A DNA stretch of 64,000 bases from the NCBI GenBank assembly GCA_009926135.1, contig RFPL01000001.1:372001-436000 (forward strand), in the 5' to 3' direction. This document shows, piece after piece, positions 1 through 9,067 of the stretch (positions are counted from its first letter, which is position 1; each line of letters opens with the position of its first letter). The translations under genes were made by a program, and so were the position numbers. The notes under the pieces were generated by a model that made no database searches, was not told the origin of the DNA, and saw nothing but the letters and a program-made list of their open reading frames with translations. This DNA is from Sphingomonadaceae bacterium. Its GTDB lineage: Bacteria; Pseudomonadota; Alphaproteobacteria; Sphingomonadales; Sphingomonadaceae.

Positions 1-715
1 CGGCGCCGATCACCAGTTCAGCCTCGCAGATCATCTGCTCGATATTGGCGCGGTTGGAAAAGCGGGTCTTGGCGCGGCTTTCGAAATGGGTGCCGAGCCG
101 TTCGAGCACTTCGGGATCGCGGTCGAGGATGGTCACGTCGGCACCAAGCCCCACGGCCATCTGCGCGGCATTGAAGCCGACCACGCCGCCGCCGATCACC
201 AGCACGCGGCCCGGCAGCACGCCCGGCACTCCGCCCAGCAGTACCCCGCGCCCGCCATGGGCCTTTTCCAGCGCGGTCGCCCCGGCCTGGATCGACATGC
301 GGCCCGCCACCTGGCTCATCGGTTTCAAGAGCGGCAGGGTGCCGCCGGGGCCAGTCACGGTTTCATAGGCGATTGCGGTGACGCCGGATTTGACCAGATC
401 AGCGGTCTGTTCCGGATCGGGGGCGAGGTGGAGATAGGTGTAGAGGATCTGCCCTTCGCGCAGCATGGCGCGCTCAGCGGCCTGGGGTTCCTTGACCTTG
501 ACCACCATTTCGCAGCCGTCGAACACGCTCCTGGCATCCGGCTTGATGATCCCGCCGGCGGCGGCATAGGCAGCGTCCTCGGCCCCGATTCCCAGACCAG
601 CACCGCTTTCCACCCAGACCTCATGCCCATGCGTCACCAGTTCGCGGACTGATTCCGGGGTCAGGCCGACCCGGTATTCGTGGTTCTTGATTTCCTTGAC
701 GGTGCCGACGCGCAT
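1..715 (-). CDS. ald: alanine dehydrogenase (partial, C-terminus off window)
   Basis: Reverse strand from ATG at 715 reads [44 protein letters not shown]..., the classic Ald N-terminus; open to the window edge. Confidence 0.9.
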   Translation of the reverse strand, partial: MRVGTVKEIKNHEYRVGLTPESVRELVTHGHEVWVESGAGLGIGAEDAAYAAAGGIIKPDARSVFDGCEMVVKVKEPQAAERAMLREGQILYTYLHLAPDPEQTADLVKSGVTAIAYETVTGPGGTLPLLKPMSQVAGRMSIQAGATALEKAHGGRGVLLGGVPGVLPGRVLVIGGGVVGFNAAQMAVGLGADVTILDRDPEVLERLGTHFESRAKTRFSNRANIEQMICEAELVIGA

Positions 716-835
716 GGGGAGATCTCCTTTGCGGATTTCGTTACAGTTGTTACCGGTTTCAGGCAAGCTGGCTGCGATCAGCCGTGCAATTGCAACGCAT
801 TGATCTTGGCTGTGATCCGGCTAAGCTGACCGGCA

Positions 836-1972
836 ATGAGCGAGCGCAAGCTGAGAGCCTGGCAGGCAGCAGGGGTGATCGACGCCGATACGGCGCAGCG
901 GATTCGCGCCTGGGAAGCGGACAACGGGCGGCCGCTGGTACTCTGGGCCGTGATCGGGATTGCCGTCCTGTCGATTGCTCTCGGTCTGATCTCGGTAGTG
1001 GCCGCCAACTGGGATGATATCCCTGTGCTGGTCCGGTTGGGTGCGCACTTTGCTCTGCTGGCCGCCGCGGCTTTCGCGCTGTGGTATCTGGCCCACGATG
1101 CCGACCGACCCTGGCGCGAGGAGGCGCTGCTGTTCGTCTTCGGTGCGCTGGGCCTCACCTTCTTCGGCCATCTTGGCCAGGCTTACCAGACCACTTCTCC
1201 GCTGTGGCAGCCGTTGTCGGCCTGGCTGGTGCTGTTCGGGCCACTGGTCCTGCTGCGCGGACAGGGCGCGCCGACTGCACTGGCGCTGATGGGCGTGCTG
1301 GTGGTGGCCGTGTGGAACTATGCCGTCTGGAGCCGTTCCGGGCCGATGGAAGTCCTGCGCTTTGCCCTGCCGACGGCGCTGCCGCTGGTCTTTGCGCCGC
1401 TGGGCGCAGTGCTGCGCTATTCCAGCCGGCGGACCTGGTTCTGGCAGCGGCTGGAGGAACTGGGCTTTGCCTATGGCCTGGGCGGGGCCAGTCTGTTGGC
1501 GATCATTGCCGGGTTCGAGCGCTTCAGCCGCGGCGGCGACAGCCCGCAGATGTTGCAGGCGATCCTGCTGTGGGCGCTCGCTGGTCTTGTGGCAGCGGCG
1601 GTAACGTGGCGGGCGCGGCCTGATCCCTCTGGCCGGGCCGCAGCCACGGTGCTGGCTGGAAGCGCCGTGATCCTGCTGCTCACCTGGCCGCTGTCTGGCA
1701 ACCAGGTGATCGGCGCGCTGCTGTTCATGGCGCTCTGGGCGCTGGTCGGCTGGATGGCGCTGAAGGGCCAGTGGCGCGGGGTGTTCCAACTTGCAGTAGC
1801 GGTGCTGGCGCTGCGGCTGATCGTGCTGAGCTTCGAACTGGACGATGATCTGCTGACCAGCGGCTTCGGCCTGATCGGGGCGGGCTTGCTGATCCTCGCC
1901 ATCGCCTGGGGTGCGCGCTGGGTGGCGCGGACTTATGCCCCGGCCAAGGCCATGCCGGAAGACGCGCCATGA
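836..1972 (+). CDS. DUF2157 domain-containing multi-pass membrane protein
   Basis: N-terminal cytosolic segment then many hydrophobic helices; overlaps the next ORF (ATGA). Confidence 0.75.
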   Translation: MSERKLRAWQAAGVIDADTAQRIRAWEADNGRPLVLWAVIGIAVLSIALGLISVVAANWDDIPVLVRLGAHFALLAAAAFALWYLAHDADRPWREEALLFVFGALGLTFFGHLGQAYQTTSPLWQPLSAWLVLFGPLVLLRGQGAPTALALMGVLVVAVWNYAVWSRSGPMEVLRFALPTALPLVFAPLGAVLRYSSRRTWFWQRLEELGFAYGLGGASLLAIIAGFERFSRGGDSPQMLQAILLWALAGLVAAAVTWRARPDPSGRAAATVLAGSAVILLLTWPLSGNQVIGALLFMALWALVGWMALKGQWRGVFQLAVAVLALRLIVLSFELDDDLLTSGFGLIGAGLLILAIAWGARWVARTYAPAKAMPEDAP

Positions 1973-2442
1973 ACCGCGCGCTGCTTCATGTCGCTGCCCT
2001 CGCCTTGCCGCTGCTGGGGCTTGGCGCAAGCTGGCTTACGACTGCCCGCGCCAGTCGCCAGGGCACGGAATGGGAGGTGCCGGTCAACGGCTATGACCCG
2101 CGCGACTTCCTGCAAGGCCATTACGTGATGTTCCGGTACGATTGGCCCGGGCTTGAGCGGGGCAGCGGGCAGGCGCAGGATCTGTGCCTTGAAGGCCGGG
2201 CGCCCCGGATCGAGCGGGTCCAGCCTGCCGCCGCCGCTTGCCGCTACCGCATTGCGGTCGCAACTGGTCCCTGGGGCGGCAGGCTCTATGCCTCGCAGGA
2301 TTCGGCACTGCGGATGCAGCAGCAACTGGTCGATCCGAAGCAACAAGGCGTATTGCGGTTTCGGCTGCGCCCGGATGGCCGGATTGTGCCGCTGGGGCTG
2401 ACTTTCCGCCCGCGTCCGGCGGAGCCGGCCGTCACGCGCTGA
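1969..2442 (+). CDS. GDYXXLXY-domain protein
   Basis: Signal-like N-terminus and NGYDPRDFLQGHYVMFRYDW motif; overlaps DUF2157 gene. Confidence 0.75.
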   Translation: MNRALLHVAALALPLLGLGASWLTTARASRQGTEWEVPVNGYDPRDFLQGHYVMFRYDWPGLERGSGQAQDLCLEGRAPRIERVQPAAAACRYRIAVATGPWGGRLYASQDSALRMQQQLVDPKQQGVLRFRLRPDGRIVPLGLTFRPRPAEPAVTR

Positions 2443-2443
2443 G

Positions 2444-3598
2444 CTACAGCGCCGTGCCCGCCGCATGGGCGCTGGCCCAGGCCCACTGGAAATTATAGCC
2501 GCCCAGCCAGCCGGTCACGTCCACCGCCTCGCCAATCGCGTAGAGCCCCGGCACTTTCTTTGCTGCCATGGTCTGGCTGGACAGTTCCGCCGTGCTGATC
2601 CCGCCGGCGGTGACTTCGGCCTTGGCATAGCCTTCGCTGCCATTCGGCGCGAAGTGCCAGTCGCGCAGGCGCGCTTCGGCGGCGCGCAGCACCTTGTCGG
2701 ACTGGTTGCCGAGTTCGCCGTCCACGCCAACGCGATCCGCCAGCGTTGCTGCCAGCCGTTCGGGCAGAGGCAGAACGCGGCGCAGCGCAGCGCGAGGCTG
2801 GGCGCGCTTGGCTTCCAGCAGCCAGCCCTGCGGCTGATCCGGCAGGTAATCGATCCGCACGTCCTCGCCCCGCTGCCAATAGGACGAGACTTGCAGGATC
2901 GCCGGACCGGACAGGCCGCGATGCGTGAATAATGCCGCTTCGCGGAAAGCCGCCTTGCCGCATTTGGCGACGACATCGGTCGCCACGCCCGACAGTTCCG
3001 TGAATAGCGCGTCCTCGCCGCTCAGCGTCAACGGCACCAGCGCCGGGCGCGGCTGGACCACCTTCAGGCCGAACTGGCGGGCTAGTTCATAGGCGAAGGA
3101 AGTTGCGCCCAGCTTGGGGATCGAAGGTCCGCCAGTGGCGATCACCAGCGCGGGCGCGCTGGCCCCGGCGACATGGAACTGCCCGTCAAAATGCTCCACT
3201 GCGCCGGTTTCACTGCCCGGCCGGATCGTCACCGCGCCCTTGGCACACTCCTCCAGCAACATGGCGACGATCTGCCTGGCAGAGCCATCGCAGAACAGCT
3301 GGCCCAGCGTCTTTTCGTGCCAGGCGATATCATAGCTATCGACCAGCTTGATGAAATCCGCCGGGGTGTAGCGCGCCAGCGCCGATTTGGCGAAGTGCGG
3401 ATTGGCCGAAAGATAGCGATCCGGCGCGGTGTGGACATTCGTGAAGTTGCAGCGCCCCCCGCCCGAGATCAGGATCTTGCGGCCCACCTCGTCGTTATGG
3501 TCTAGCAGCAGCACCCGCTTGCCGCGCTGGCCCGCGGTAGCTGCGCAGAACAGGCCGGCAGCGCCTGCGCCGAGGACGATGGCGTCAAACTGGCTCAA
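2444..3598 (-). CDS. NAD(P)/FAD-dependent oxidoreductase, HI0933/BaiN-like
   Basis: GAGAAGLFCAATAGQRGKRVLLLDHNDEVGRKILISGGGRCNFTN. Confidence 0.85.
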   Translation of the reverse strand: MSQFDAIVLGAGAAGLFCAATAGQRGKRVLLLDHNDEVGRKILISGGGRCNFTNVHTAPDRYLSANPHFAKSALARYTPADFIKLVDSYDIAWHEKTLGQLFCDGSARQIVAMLLEECAKGAVTIRPGSETGAVEHFDGQFHVAGASAPALVIATGGPSIPKLGATSFAYELARQFGLKVVQPRPALVPLTLSGEDALFTELSGVATDVVAKCGKAAFREAALFTHRGLSGPAILQVSSYWQRGEDVRIDYLPDQPQGWLLEAKRAQPRAALRRVLPLPERLAATLADRVGVDGELGNQSDKVLRAAEARLRDWHFAPNGSEGYAKAEVTAGGISTAELSSQTMAAKKVPGLYAIGEAVDVTGWLGGYNFQWAWASAHAAGTAL

Positions 3599-5205
3599 CC
3601 GACGGCGACCAGCTTTGCCGCCAGCGCCTCCGCCACCTTGATGCCGTCGACCGCAGCGGAAAGGATGCCACCGGCATAGCCTGCGCCTTCGCCGGCCGGG
3701 TAGAGACCAGCTGTGTTGATCGACTGGAAATCAGCCCCGCGGCGGATGCGGATGGGTGAAGAAGTCCGGGTTTCAACGCCGGTCATCACGGCGTCGGGAT
3801 GGTCATAGCCGGGTACCTGCCGCCCGAACACCGGCAGTGCCTCGCGCAGGGCGTCGATTACGAAGGCGGGGAGCACTTCGGCCAGGTCAGTCGGCTTGAC
3901 GCCGGGCTTGTAGCTCGGCTCCACCACGCCGAATGCGGTCGATGGGCGACTGGCGAGCAGGTCTTCCACCCGCTGTCCCGGTGCGTGGTAATTGGAGCCA
4001 CCGGCGACAAAGGCCGCCTCCTCCAGCTGCCGTTGCAGCCGCACCCCCGCCAGCGGATCGCCGGGAAAATCGCGCTCAGGATTGATGTCCACCACCAGCC
4101 CGGAATTGGCGTTGAACTCGGCGCGCGAATACTGGCTCATCCCGTTGGTAACGACGCGGCCTTCCTCGGATGTGGCAGCGACCACGCGCCCGCCCGGGCA
4201 CATGCAGAACGAGTAGACCGCCCGCCCGTTGCTGGCCTGGTGCGAAATGGCATAGGCCGCCGGACCCAGGATCGGATTGCCGGCATTGGGGCCGAACCGG
4301 GCCTTGTCGATCCAGCTTTGCGGGTGTTCGATCCGCACGCCGATCGCAAAAGGCTTGGCTTCCACGTAAACCCCGCGCTCGTGCAGCTTGAAGAAGGTGT
4401 CGCGGGCCGAATGGCCGACCGCGAGGATCACGTGCTCGGCTGCGAGGAACTCTCCGGTCGACAGGGTCAGGCCCTTCATCTGCCCGTCTTCCAGCACAAA
4501 GTCCTCAACCCGCGTGCCGAAGCGGTATTCGCCGCCGAGGCTCTCGATCGTCTCGCGGATCGACATGACCATGGTAACCAGTCGGAATGTGCCGACGTGG
4601 GGGTGGGCCTCGGTCAGGATGTCCTCGGGCGCTCCAGCCTTGACGAATTCGGTCAGCACCTTGCGGCCCAGGTGGCGCGGGTCCTTGATGCGCGAATAGA
4701 GCTTGCCGTCAGAGAAGGTGCCGGCCCCGCCTTCGCCGAACTGGGCGTTGGATTCGGTTTCCAGCACTGCCCGGCGCCATAGCCCCCAGGTGTCCTTGGT
4801 CCGCTCGCGCACCGCCTTGCCGCGCTCGATGATGATCGGTTTGAGGCCCATCTGAGCCAGGATCAGCGCGGCCATCAGCCCGCATGGGCCCGCGCCGATC
4901 ACCACTGGGCGCTGTCCGCTCCAGCCTTCGGGCGCCGTGACCGGGAACTTGTAGGACAGGTCCGGAGTCGGTTTGATGTGCGGATCGCCGTGATGGCGCT
5001 CCAGCACTTCGGCCTCGTCGCGAACCACGGCATCGATCATGTAGATCAGCTTGATCGCGCTCTTCTTGCGGGCATCATTGCCGCGCCGGAACACGCTGAA
5101 GCGGACCAGGTCTTCCGGCGGAATGCCGAGCTTGGCCAGCACCGCCGCCTCCAGCGCGGGGGCTTCGTGGTCAAGCGGCAGGGCCAGGTCGGTCAGGCGG
5201 ATCAT
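3595..5205 (-). CDS. FAD-dependent oxidoreductase (large FAD-dependent dehydrogenase family)
   Basis: MIRLTDLALPLDHEAPALEAAVLAKLGI..., VVIGAGPCGLMAALILAQMG; start chosen at ATG 5205 rather than the longer ORF. Confidence 0.8.
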   Translation of the reverse strand: MIRLTDLALPLDHEAPALEAAVLAKLGIPPEDLVRFSVFRRGNDARKKSAIKLIYMIDAVVRDEAEVLERHHGDPHIKPTPDLSYKFPVTAPEGWSGQRPVVIGAGPCGLMAALILAQMGLKPIIIERGKAVRERTKDTWGLWRRAVLETESNAQFGEGGAGTFSDGKLYSRIKDPRHLGRKVLTEFVKAGAPEDILTEAHPHVGTFRLVTMVMSIRETIESLGGEYRFGTRVEDFVLEDGQMKGLTLSTGEFLAAEHVILAVGHSARDTFFKLHERGVYVEAKPFAIGVRIEHPQSWIDKARFGPNAGNPILGPAAYAISHQASNGRAVYSFCMCPGGRVVAATSEEGRVVTNGMSQYSRAEFNANSGLVVDINPERDFPGDPLAGVRLQRQLEEAAFVAGGSNYHAPGQRVEDLLASRPSTAFGVVEPSYKPGVKPTDLAEVLPAFVIDALREALPVFGRQVPGYDHPDAVMTGVETRTSSPIRIRRGADFQSINTAGLYPAGEGAGYAGGILSAAVDGIKVAEALAAKLVAVG

Positions 5206-5245
5206 GGAGCAGCCTTTCGCCGGGTCGACGCACGAAGGCAAGCGT

Positions 5246-6247
5246 TCAGGCGGACTGGTCGCGCCGCCAGGCTCGCGGTGGCTGGCCGTGGCGTTGGGCA
5301 AACCAGGTGGTGAAGGCGGCCGAGCTGGCAAAGCCCAGCAGCTCGGCAATCTCGGCATTGCTGCGCCGCGTCCCGGTCAGCTGCCCGCGCGCCAGTTCGC
5401 TGCGCACCGTATCGAGCAGGGCGTGGTAAGTCGTGCCTTCTTCGGCCAGCCGCCGCTCCATCGTCCGCCGCGACAGGCCCAGACGTTCGGCCACCAGCGG
5501 GGCGGTGCAGCGCCGCCCGGCCAGCATGGCACGCAGCAGGCGCCGGATGCGCTCGGCCAACGGCAAGTCCGCCAGTCCCGGCAATACCGCCCGTAGCTGG
5601 GCGGTATATGGTCGCAGCGCTGCTTCAGCCAGCAGGTTGGGGCGATCAAGGTCGGCCGGATCGAAAACGATCCCGCTGAAGTCCTGGGCAAAGTGGACCC
5701 GGGTGCCATAGGCCCGCTCGAACTGGCTGATCCGGACCGGGCGGGGCCGCTCCAGATAGATGCCCTGTGCGTGCCATCCCAGGCCCAGCAACTGGCGCAG
5801 GATGCGGTGTAGCATGGCGACGGCGACATCGGTCGCCTGCACACGGGGCCCGTCCCCGGCAACGGTGCAGGCCAGGATGGCCACGCCTCCAGCCTCGGTC
5901 AGGTCAATGGTCAGGGCTTCGTTGTGAAGTGGCAGGTACGATGTAAAAATGCCCAGCGCGCTGCGGATGTCCGGTTCGTCCCGGGCTAGCAGGGTCACCG
6001 GGCCAAGGTTCGAAAAGCCGCGCAGTTCGGCCAGTCGCAGGCCGAAGTCCTCGGCCCCGGCCAGTTCTGCTGCGCGCTCGAACATCCGGTTCAGGGCACC
6101 GGTTGGCAATCGCCGGTCCGGATCGCGCTCTGCGTCGGCTGGCAGACCTGCCGCCCGCAGCAGCCCCGCCGGATCCAGTCCATAGGACCGGGCCAGCGCA
6201 CTGAACCCGGTCAGGGCCGCTGCTCGGATGGTTGGAATTTGGCGCAT
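5246..6247 (-). CDS. AraC family transcriptional regulator
   Basis: C-terminal HTH RTMERRLAEEGTTYHALLDTVRSELARGQLTGTRRSNAEIAELLGFASSAAFTTWFAQRHGQPPRAWRR; divergent from the catabolic cluster. Confidence 0.9.
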   Translation of the reverse strand: MRQIPTIRAAALTGFSALARSYGLDPAGLLRAAGLPADAERDPDRRLPTGALNRMFERAAELAGAEDFGLRLAELRGFSNLGPVTLLARDEPDIRSALGIFTSYLPLHNEALTIDLTEAGGVAILACTVAGDGPRVQATDVAVAMLHRILRQLLGLGWHAQGIYLERPRPVRISQFERAYGTRVHFAQDFSGIVFDPADLDRPNLLAEAALRPYTAQLRAVLPGLADLPLAERIRRLLRAMLAGRRCTAPLVAERLGLSRRTMERRLAEEGTTYHALLDTVRSELARGQLTGTRRSNAEIAELLGFASSAAFTTWFAQRHGQPPRAWRRDQSA

Positions 6248-6324
6248 TTGAGCAATCAAATGGCGCAAAATATAAATCCTGTCCAGCCGGTCTGGCTATT
6301 CTCGGCTGCATTGGGAGAAAAATA

Positions 6325-6732
6325 ATGCCATCCACCACGCCGATCTGTGATGCCGCCCGCGCCAGCGGGCAGTGGAACCAGGCCTGGGACCAGGCCGCCG
6401 CCTTTGATGCGGAATGGATGGAAAAGTTCCTCGACATGGGCACTCATGCGGCCCGCAAGGGGATCATCGATCCCAAGACATATGAATTCCTGGCCATCGC
6501 CGTCGATGCCAGCTGCACCCATATGTATTCGCCGGGGGTCAAGCGCCACATTGCCAAGGCGCTCGACCTGGGCGCCACGCCTGAAGAGATCATGGCCGTG
6601 CTGCAACTGGTTGCGGTGCTCGGTATCCACTCGGTCGCGCTCGGGACACCGCATCTGGTTGACGAAATGACCGCGCGCGGGATGCCCGTACCCGGCCGTA
6701 CCCCTGAACCATCCGAATCCAAGGAGGACTGA
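6325..6732 (+). CDS. carboxymuconolactone decarboxylase family protein (AhpD-fold)
   Basis: CTHMYSPGVKRHIAKALDLGATPEEIMAVLQLVAVLGIHSVALGTPHLVDEM. Confidence 0.75.
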   Translation: MPSTTPICDAARASGQWNQAWDQAAAFDAEWMEKFLDMGTHAARKGIIDPKTYEFLAIAVDASCTHMYSPGVKRHIAKALDLGATPEEIMAVLQLVAVLGIHSVALGTPHLVDEMTARGMPVPGRTPEPSESKED

Positions 6733-6734
6733 AC

Positions 6735-7793
6735 ATGCATTTCCTCGATGACAGCCTGCTGCCCGAAAACCAGGAAAAGCTGGTTATCCAGGTCGCCCCC
6801 TATGGCCCGCAGTGGCTGCCGGGCGATTTCCCCGAAGATATCCCGGTTTCAATGGCCGACCAGGTCCAGAAGGCGGTCGATTGCTACAACGCCGGGGCCA
6901 CCGTGCTGCACCTGCACTGCCGCGAGGCGGATGGGAGCGGCTCGAAGCGGCTGTCGATGTTCAACGAGATGATCGACCGAGTCCGCACGGCTTGCCCCGA
7001 CATGCTGATCCAGGTTGGGGGCTCGATCTCCTTCGCGCCGGAAGGCGAAGGCGGCGAGGCCAAGTGGCTGTCCGACGATACCCGCCACATGCTGGCCGAA
7101 CTGAAGCCCAAGCCGGACCAGGTGACCATCGCGGTGAACACAAACCAGATGGACATCTCCGCGCTGATGAGCGCCGACGATATCGCGGGAACCTGCCTGA
7201 CCAACCCGGCAATGTTCGAAGCCTATCGCAACATGCACTTTGAATGCGGCCCGGTGTTCATGGAAGAGCACCTCAAGCGGCTCGTCGCCAATGGCATCCA
7301 GCCACACTTCATGGTCGGTGACATGAGCCAGCTGGAGACAGTTGAGCGGCTGATCCGCAAGGGGCACTACAATGGCCCCCTGGTGTTGAACTATGTCGCA
7401 ATCGGCAGCGGTGCCGCCGGAACCCATCCTGCGGACCTGATTGAATTTGCCCGCCGCGTGCCCGATGGCGCGGTGCTGACGATCGAGACGATCATGCGCA
7501 ACGTCGCCCCGTTCAACGCGATTGCCATTGCGCTGGGCCTCCACGTCCGCGTCGGGATCGAGGACAACCTTTGGAGCCGCAAGGGTGAACGGATGACCTC
7601 GGTCCAGCAGGTCGAGCAGATGGTGCGCCTCGCCAACGAACTGCACCGCGATGTCGCCAGCGGTCCGGAAGCCAAGGCGATCTACCAGATCGGCACCTTC
7701 TACCAGTCGACCGATGAAACCCTGCGCCGCGTGGGCTATCCGCCCAACCGCCAGCCCGGCCAGCGCGGCGTCCCGCGGTGGGAGTACGCGTGA
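6735..7793 (+). CDS. 3-keto-5-aminohexanoate cleavage protein (BKACE family)
   Basis: APYGPQWLPGDFPEDIPVSMADQVQKAVDCYNAGATVLHLHCREADG...; VRVGIEDNLW near the C-terminus. Confidence 0.9.
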   Translation: MHFLDDSLLPENQEKLVIQVAPYGPQWLPGDFPEDIPVSMADQVQKAVDCYNAGATVLHLHCREADGSGSKRLSMFNEMIDRVRTACPDMLIQVGGSISFAPEGEGGEAKWLSDDTRHMLAELKPKPDQVTIAVNTNQMDISALMSADDIAGTCLTNPAMFEAYRNMHFECGPVFMEEHLKRLVANGIQPHFMVGDMSQLETVERLIRKGHYNGPLVLNYVAIGSGAAGTHPADLIEFARRVPDGAVLTIETIMRNVAPFNAIAIALGLHVRVGIEDNLWSRKGERMTSVQQVEQMVRLANELHRDVASGPEAKAIYQIGTFYQSTDETLRRVGYPPNRQPGQRGVPRWEYA

Positions 7794-8614
7794 GCCAGCT
7801 GGCGGGGCGGGTCTGCATTGTCACGGGGGCGGCACGCGGGCTCGGGCAGGCGATCGCAGGATCGCTTGCCGCCGCCGGTGGTCGCCTCGCCATCTGTGAC
7901 CTGCGCGAGGCGGACCTGGCGGAGACTGCCGCGGCGTTGCGGGCCAAGGGCGCCGAGGTCTATGCCGCGGCCTGCGATGTCAGCGACAGCGCGGCGGTCG
8001 ATGCCTTTTTTGCCAGCGTCGAGCAGGAGCTTGGCCCGGTCGATGTGCTGGTCAACAATGCCGCGCTGGTCCCGGGTGGGCCGGAGGACGAGGTGCGCCG
8101 CAGCCGCCACTACACCTACCTGACCACGCCCGAACCCCGCGACACGCTGGGCTTCACCAGCGCGATGAGCGATGCCGAATGGCTCAAGTACTGGGACGTC
8201 AACGTCCACGGCGTGTTCTTCTGCACCCGGGCCGCGCTCCGGCAGATGGAACCGCGCCGCCATGGCCGCATCGTCAACATTGCCTCGATTTCCGGACTCT
8301 CAGCTCTGAGTGCGCACAGCCCGCACTATTCGGCCACCAAGGGGGCCGTGATCGCCTTCACCCGCGCTGTCGCGGCGGAAGTGGCCGGGGCAAATATCTT
8401 CGTCAATGCGATCGCACCGGGCGGCGTGGCGACCCCGATGTTCGATGATTACCTGGCCCGGCTCGACCCGGAGGCACGTGGGCGGCTGTTCCAGATGATC
8501 CCGGCTGGAAGGCTGGGAACGATGGACGAATACGCTGGGCTGGTGGCCTATCTGGCAGGTGACGGGCACTATCTCGTCGGGCAGATTATCAGCCCGAACG
8601 GGGGGATGATCTGA
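7790..8614 (+). CDS. SDR family NAD(P)-dependent oxidoreductase
   Basis: VTGAARGLGQ, NNA, YSATKGAV (YxxxK); GTG start overlaps upstream stop. Confidence 0.9.
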   Translation: MSQLAGRVCIVTGAARGLGQAIAGSLAAAGGRLAICDLREADLAETAAALRAKGAEVYAAACDVSDSAAVDAFFASVEQELGPVDVLVNNAALVPGGPEDEVRRSRHYTYLTTPEPRDTLGFTSAMSDAEWLKYWDVNVHGVFFCTRAALRQMEPRRHGRIVNIASISGLSALSAHSPHYSATKGAVIAFTRAVAAEVAGANIFVNAIAPGGVATPMFDDYLARLDPEARGRLFQMIPAGRLGTMDEYAGLVAYLAGDGHYLVGQIISPNGGMI

Positions 8615-9067
8615 ATGGGCGTGCAAGATAGTCGGGGCCTGATGTCGGTCGACGGCATCTGCCACTGCGGCGAGATCGCCTGGGAGGCGCTGATTGATCC
8701 TGAACGGCTGGTCATGTGCCACTGCACCGATTGCCAAGTGATGGGCGGCGGCGCCTTCCTGTGGGGCGTGCCAGTGCCTATCGACCGCTTCACTCTGCTC
8801 AGCGGCATACCGCGCAGCTACCGTAAACAAGGTAGTAGTGGAGCCTGGCGGCGGCTGCACTTCTGCGGCACTTGCTCCACGCCGCTGTACGGGACTGAGG
8901 ACGACAACCCAAGCATATGCTCGCTACGATTGGGTTCGTGCCGCCAGGCCCGGCAGTTGCGGCCACGACTGCAACTGTGGCACGCTTCGGCACTGGACTG
9001 GGTAGATGGGATCTGCGGGATTCCGTCCCTCGATACACAGCCAGCGGGAGTTTACCGTGACCTCTGA
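8615..9067 (+). CDS. GFA family protein (CENP-V/Gfa-like zinc fold)
   Basis: GICHCGEIAWEALIDPERLVMCHCTDCQ...FCGTCSTPLY Cys pattern. Confidence 0.8.
   Translation: MGVQDSRGLMSVDGICHCGEIAWEALIDPERLVMCHCTDCQVMGGGAFLWGVPVPIDRFTLLSGIPRSYRKQGSSGAWRRLHFCGTCSTPLYGTEDDNPSICSLRLGSCRQARQLRPRLQLWHASALDWVDGICGIPSLDTQPAGVYRDL

Noticed and set aside
821-2029. 402-aa minus-strand ORF rich in Q/R/H opposite the DUF2157 gene
   Set aside because: Shadow ORF of high-GC coding DNA; composition is typical of antisense frames and the plus-strand gene is clear.
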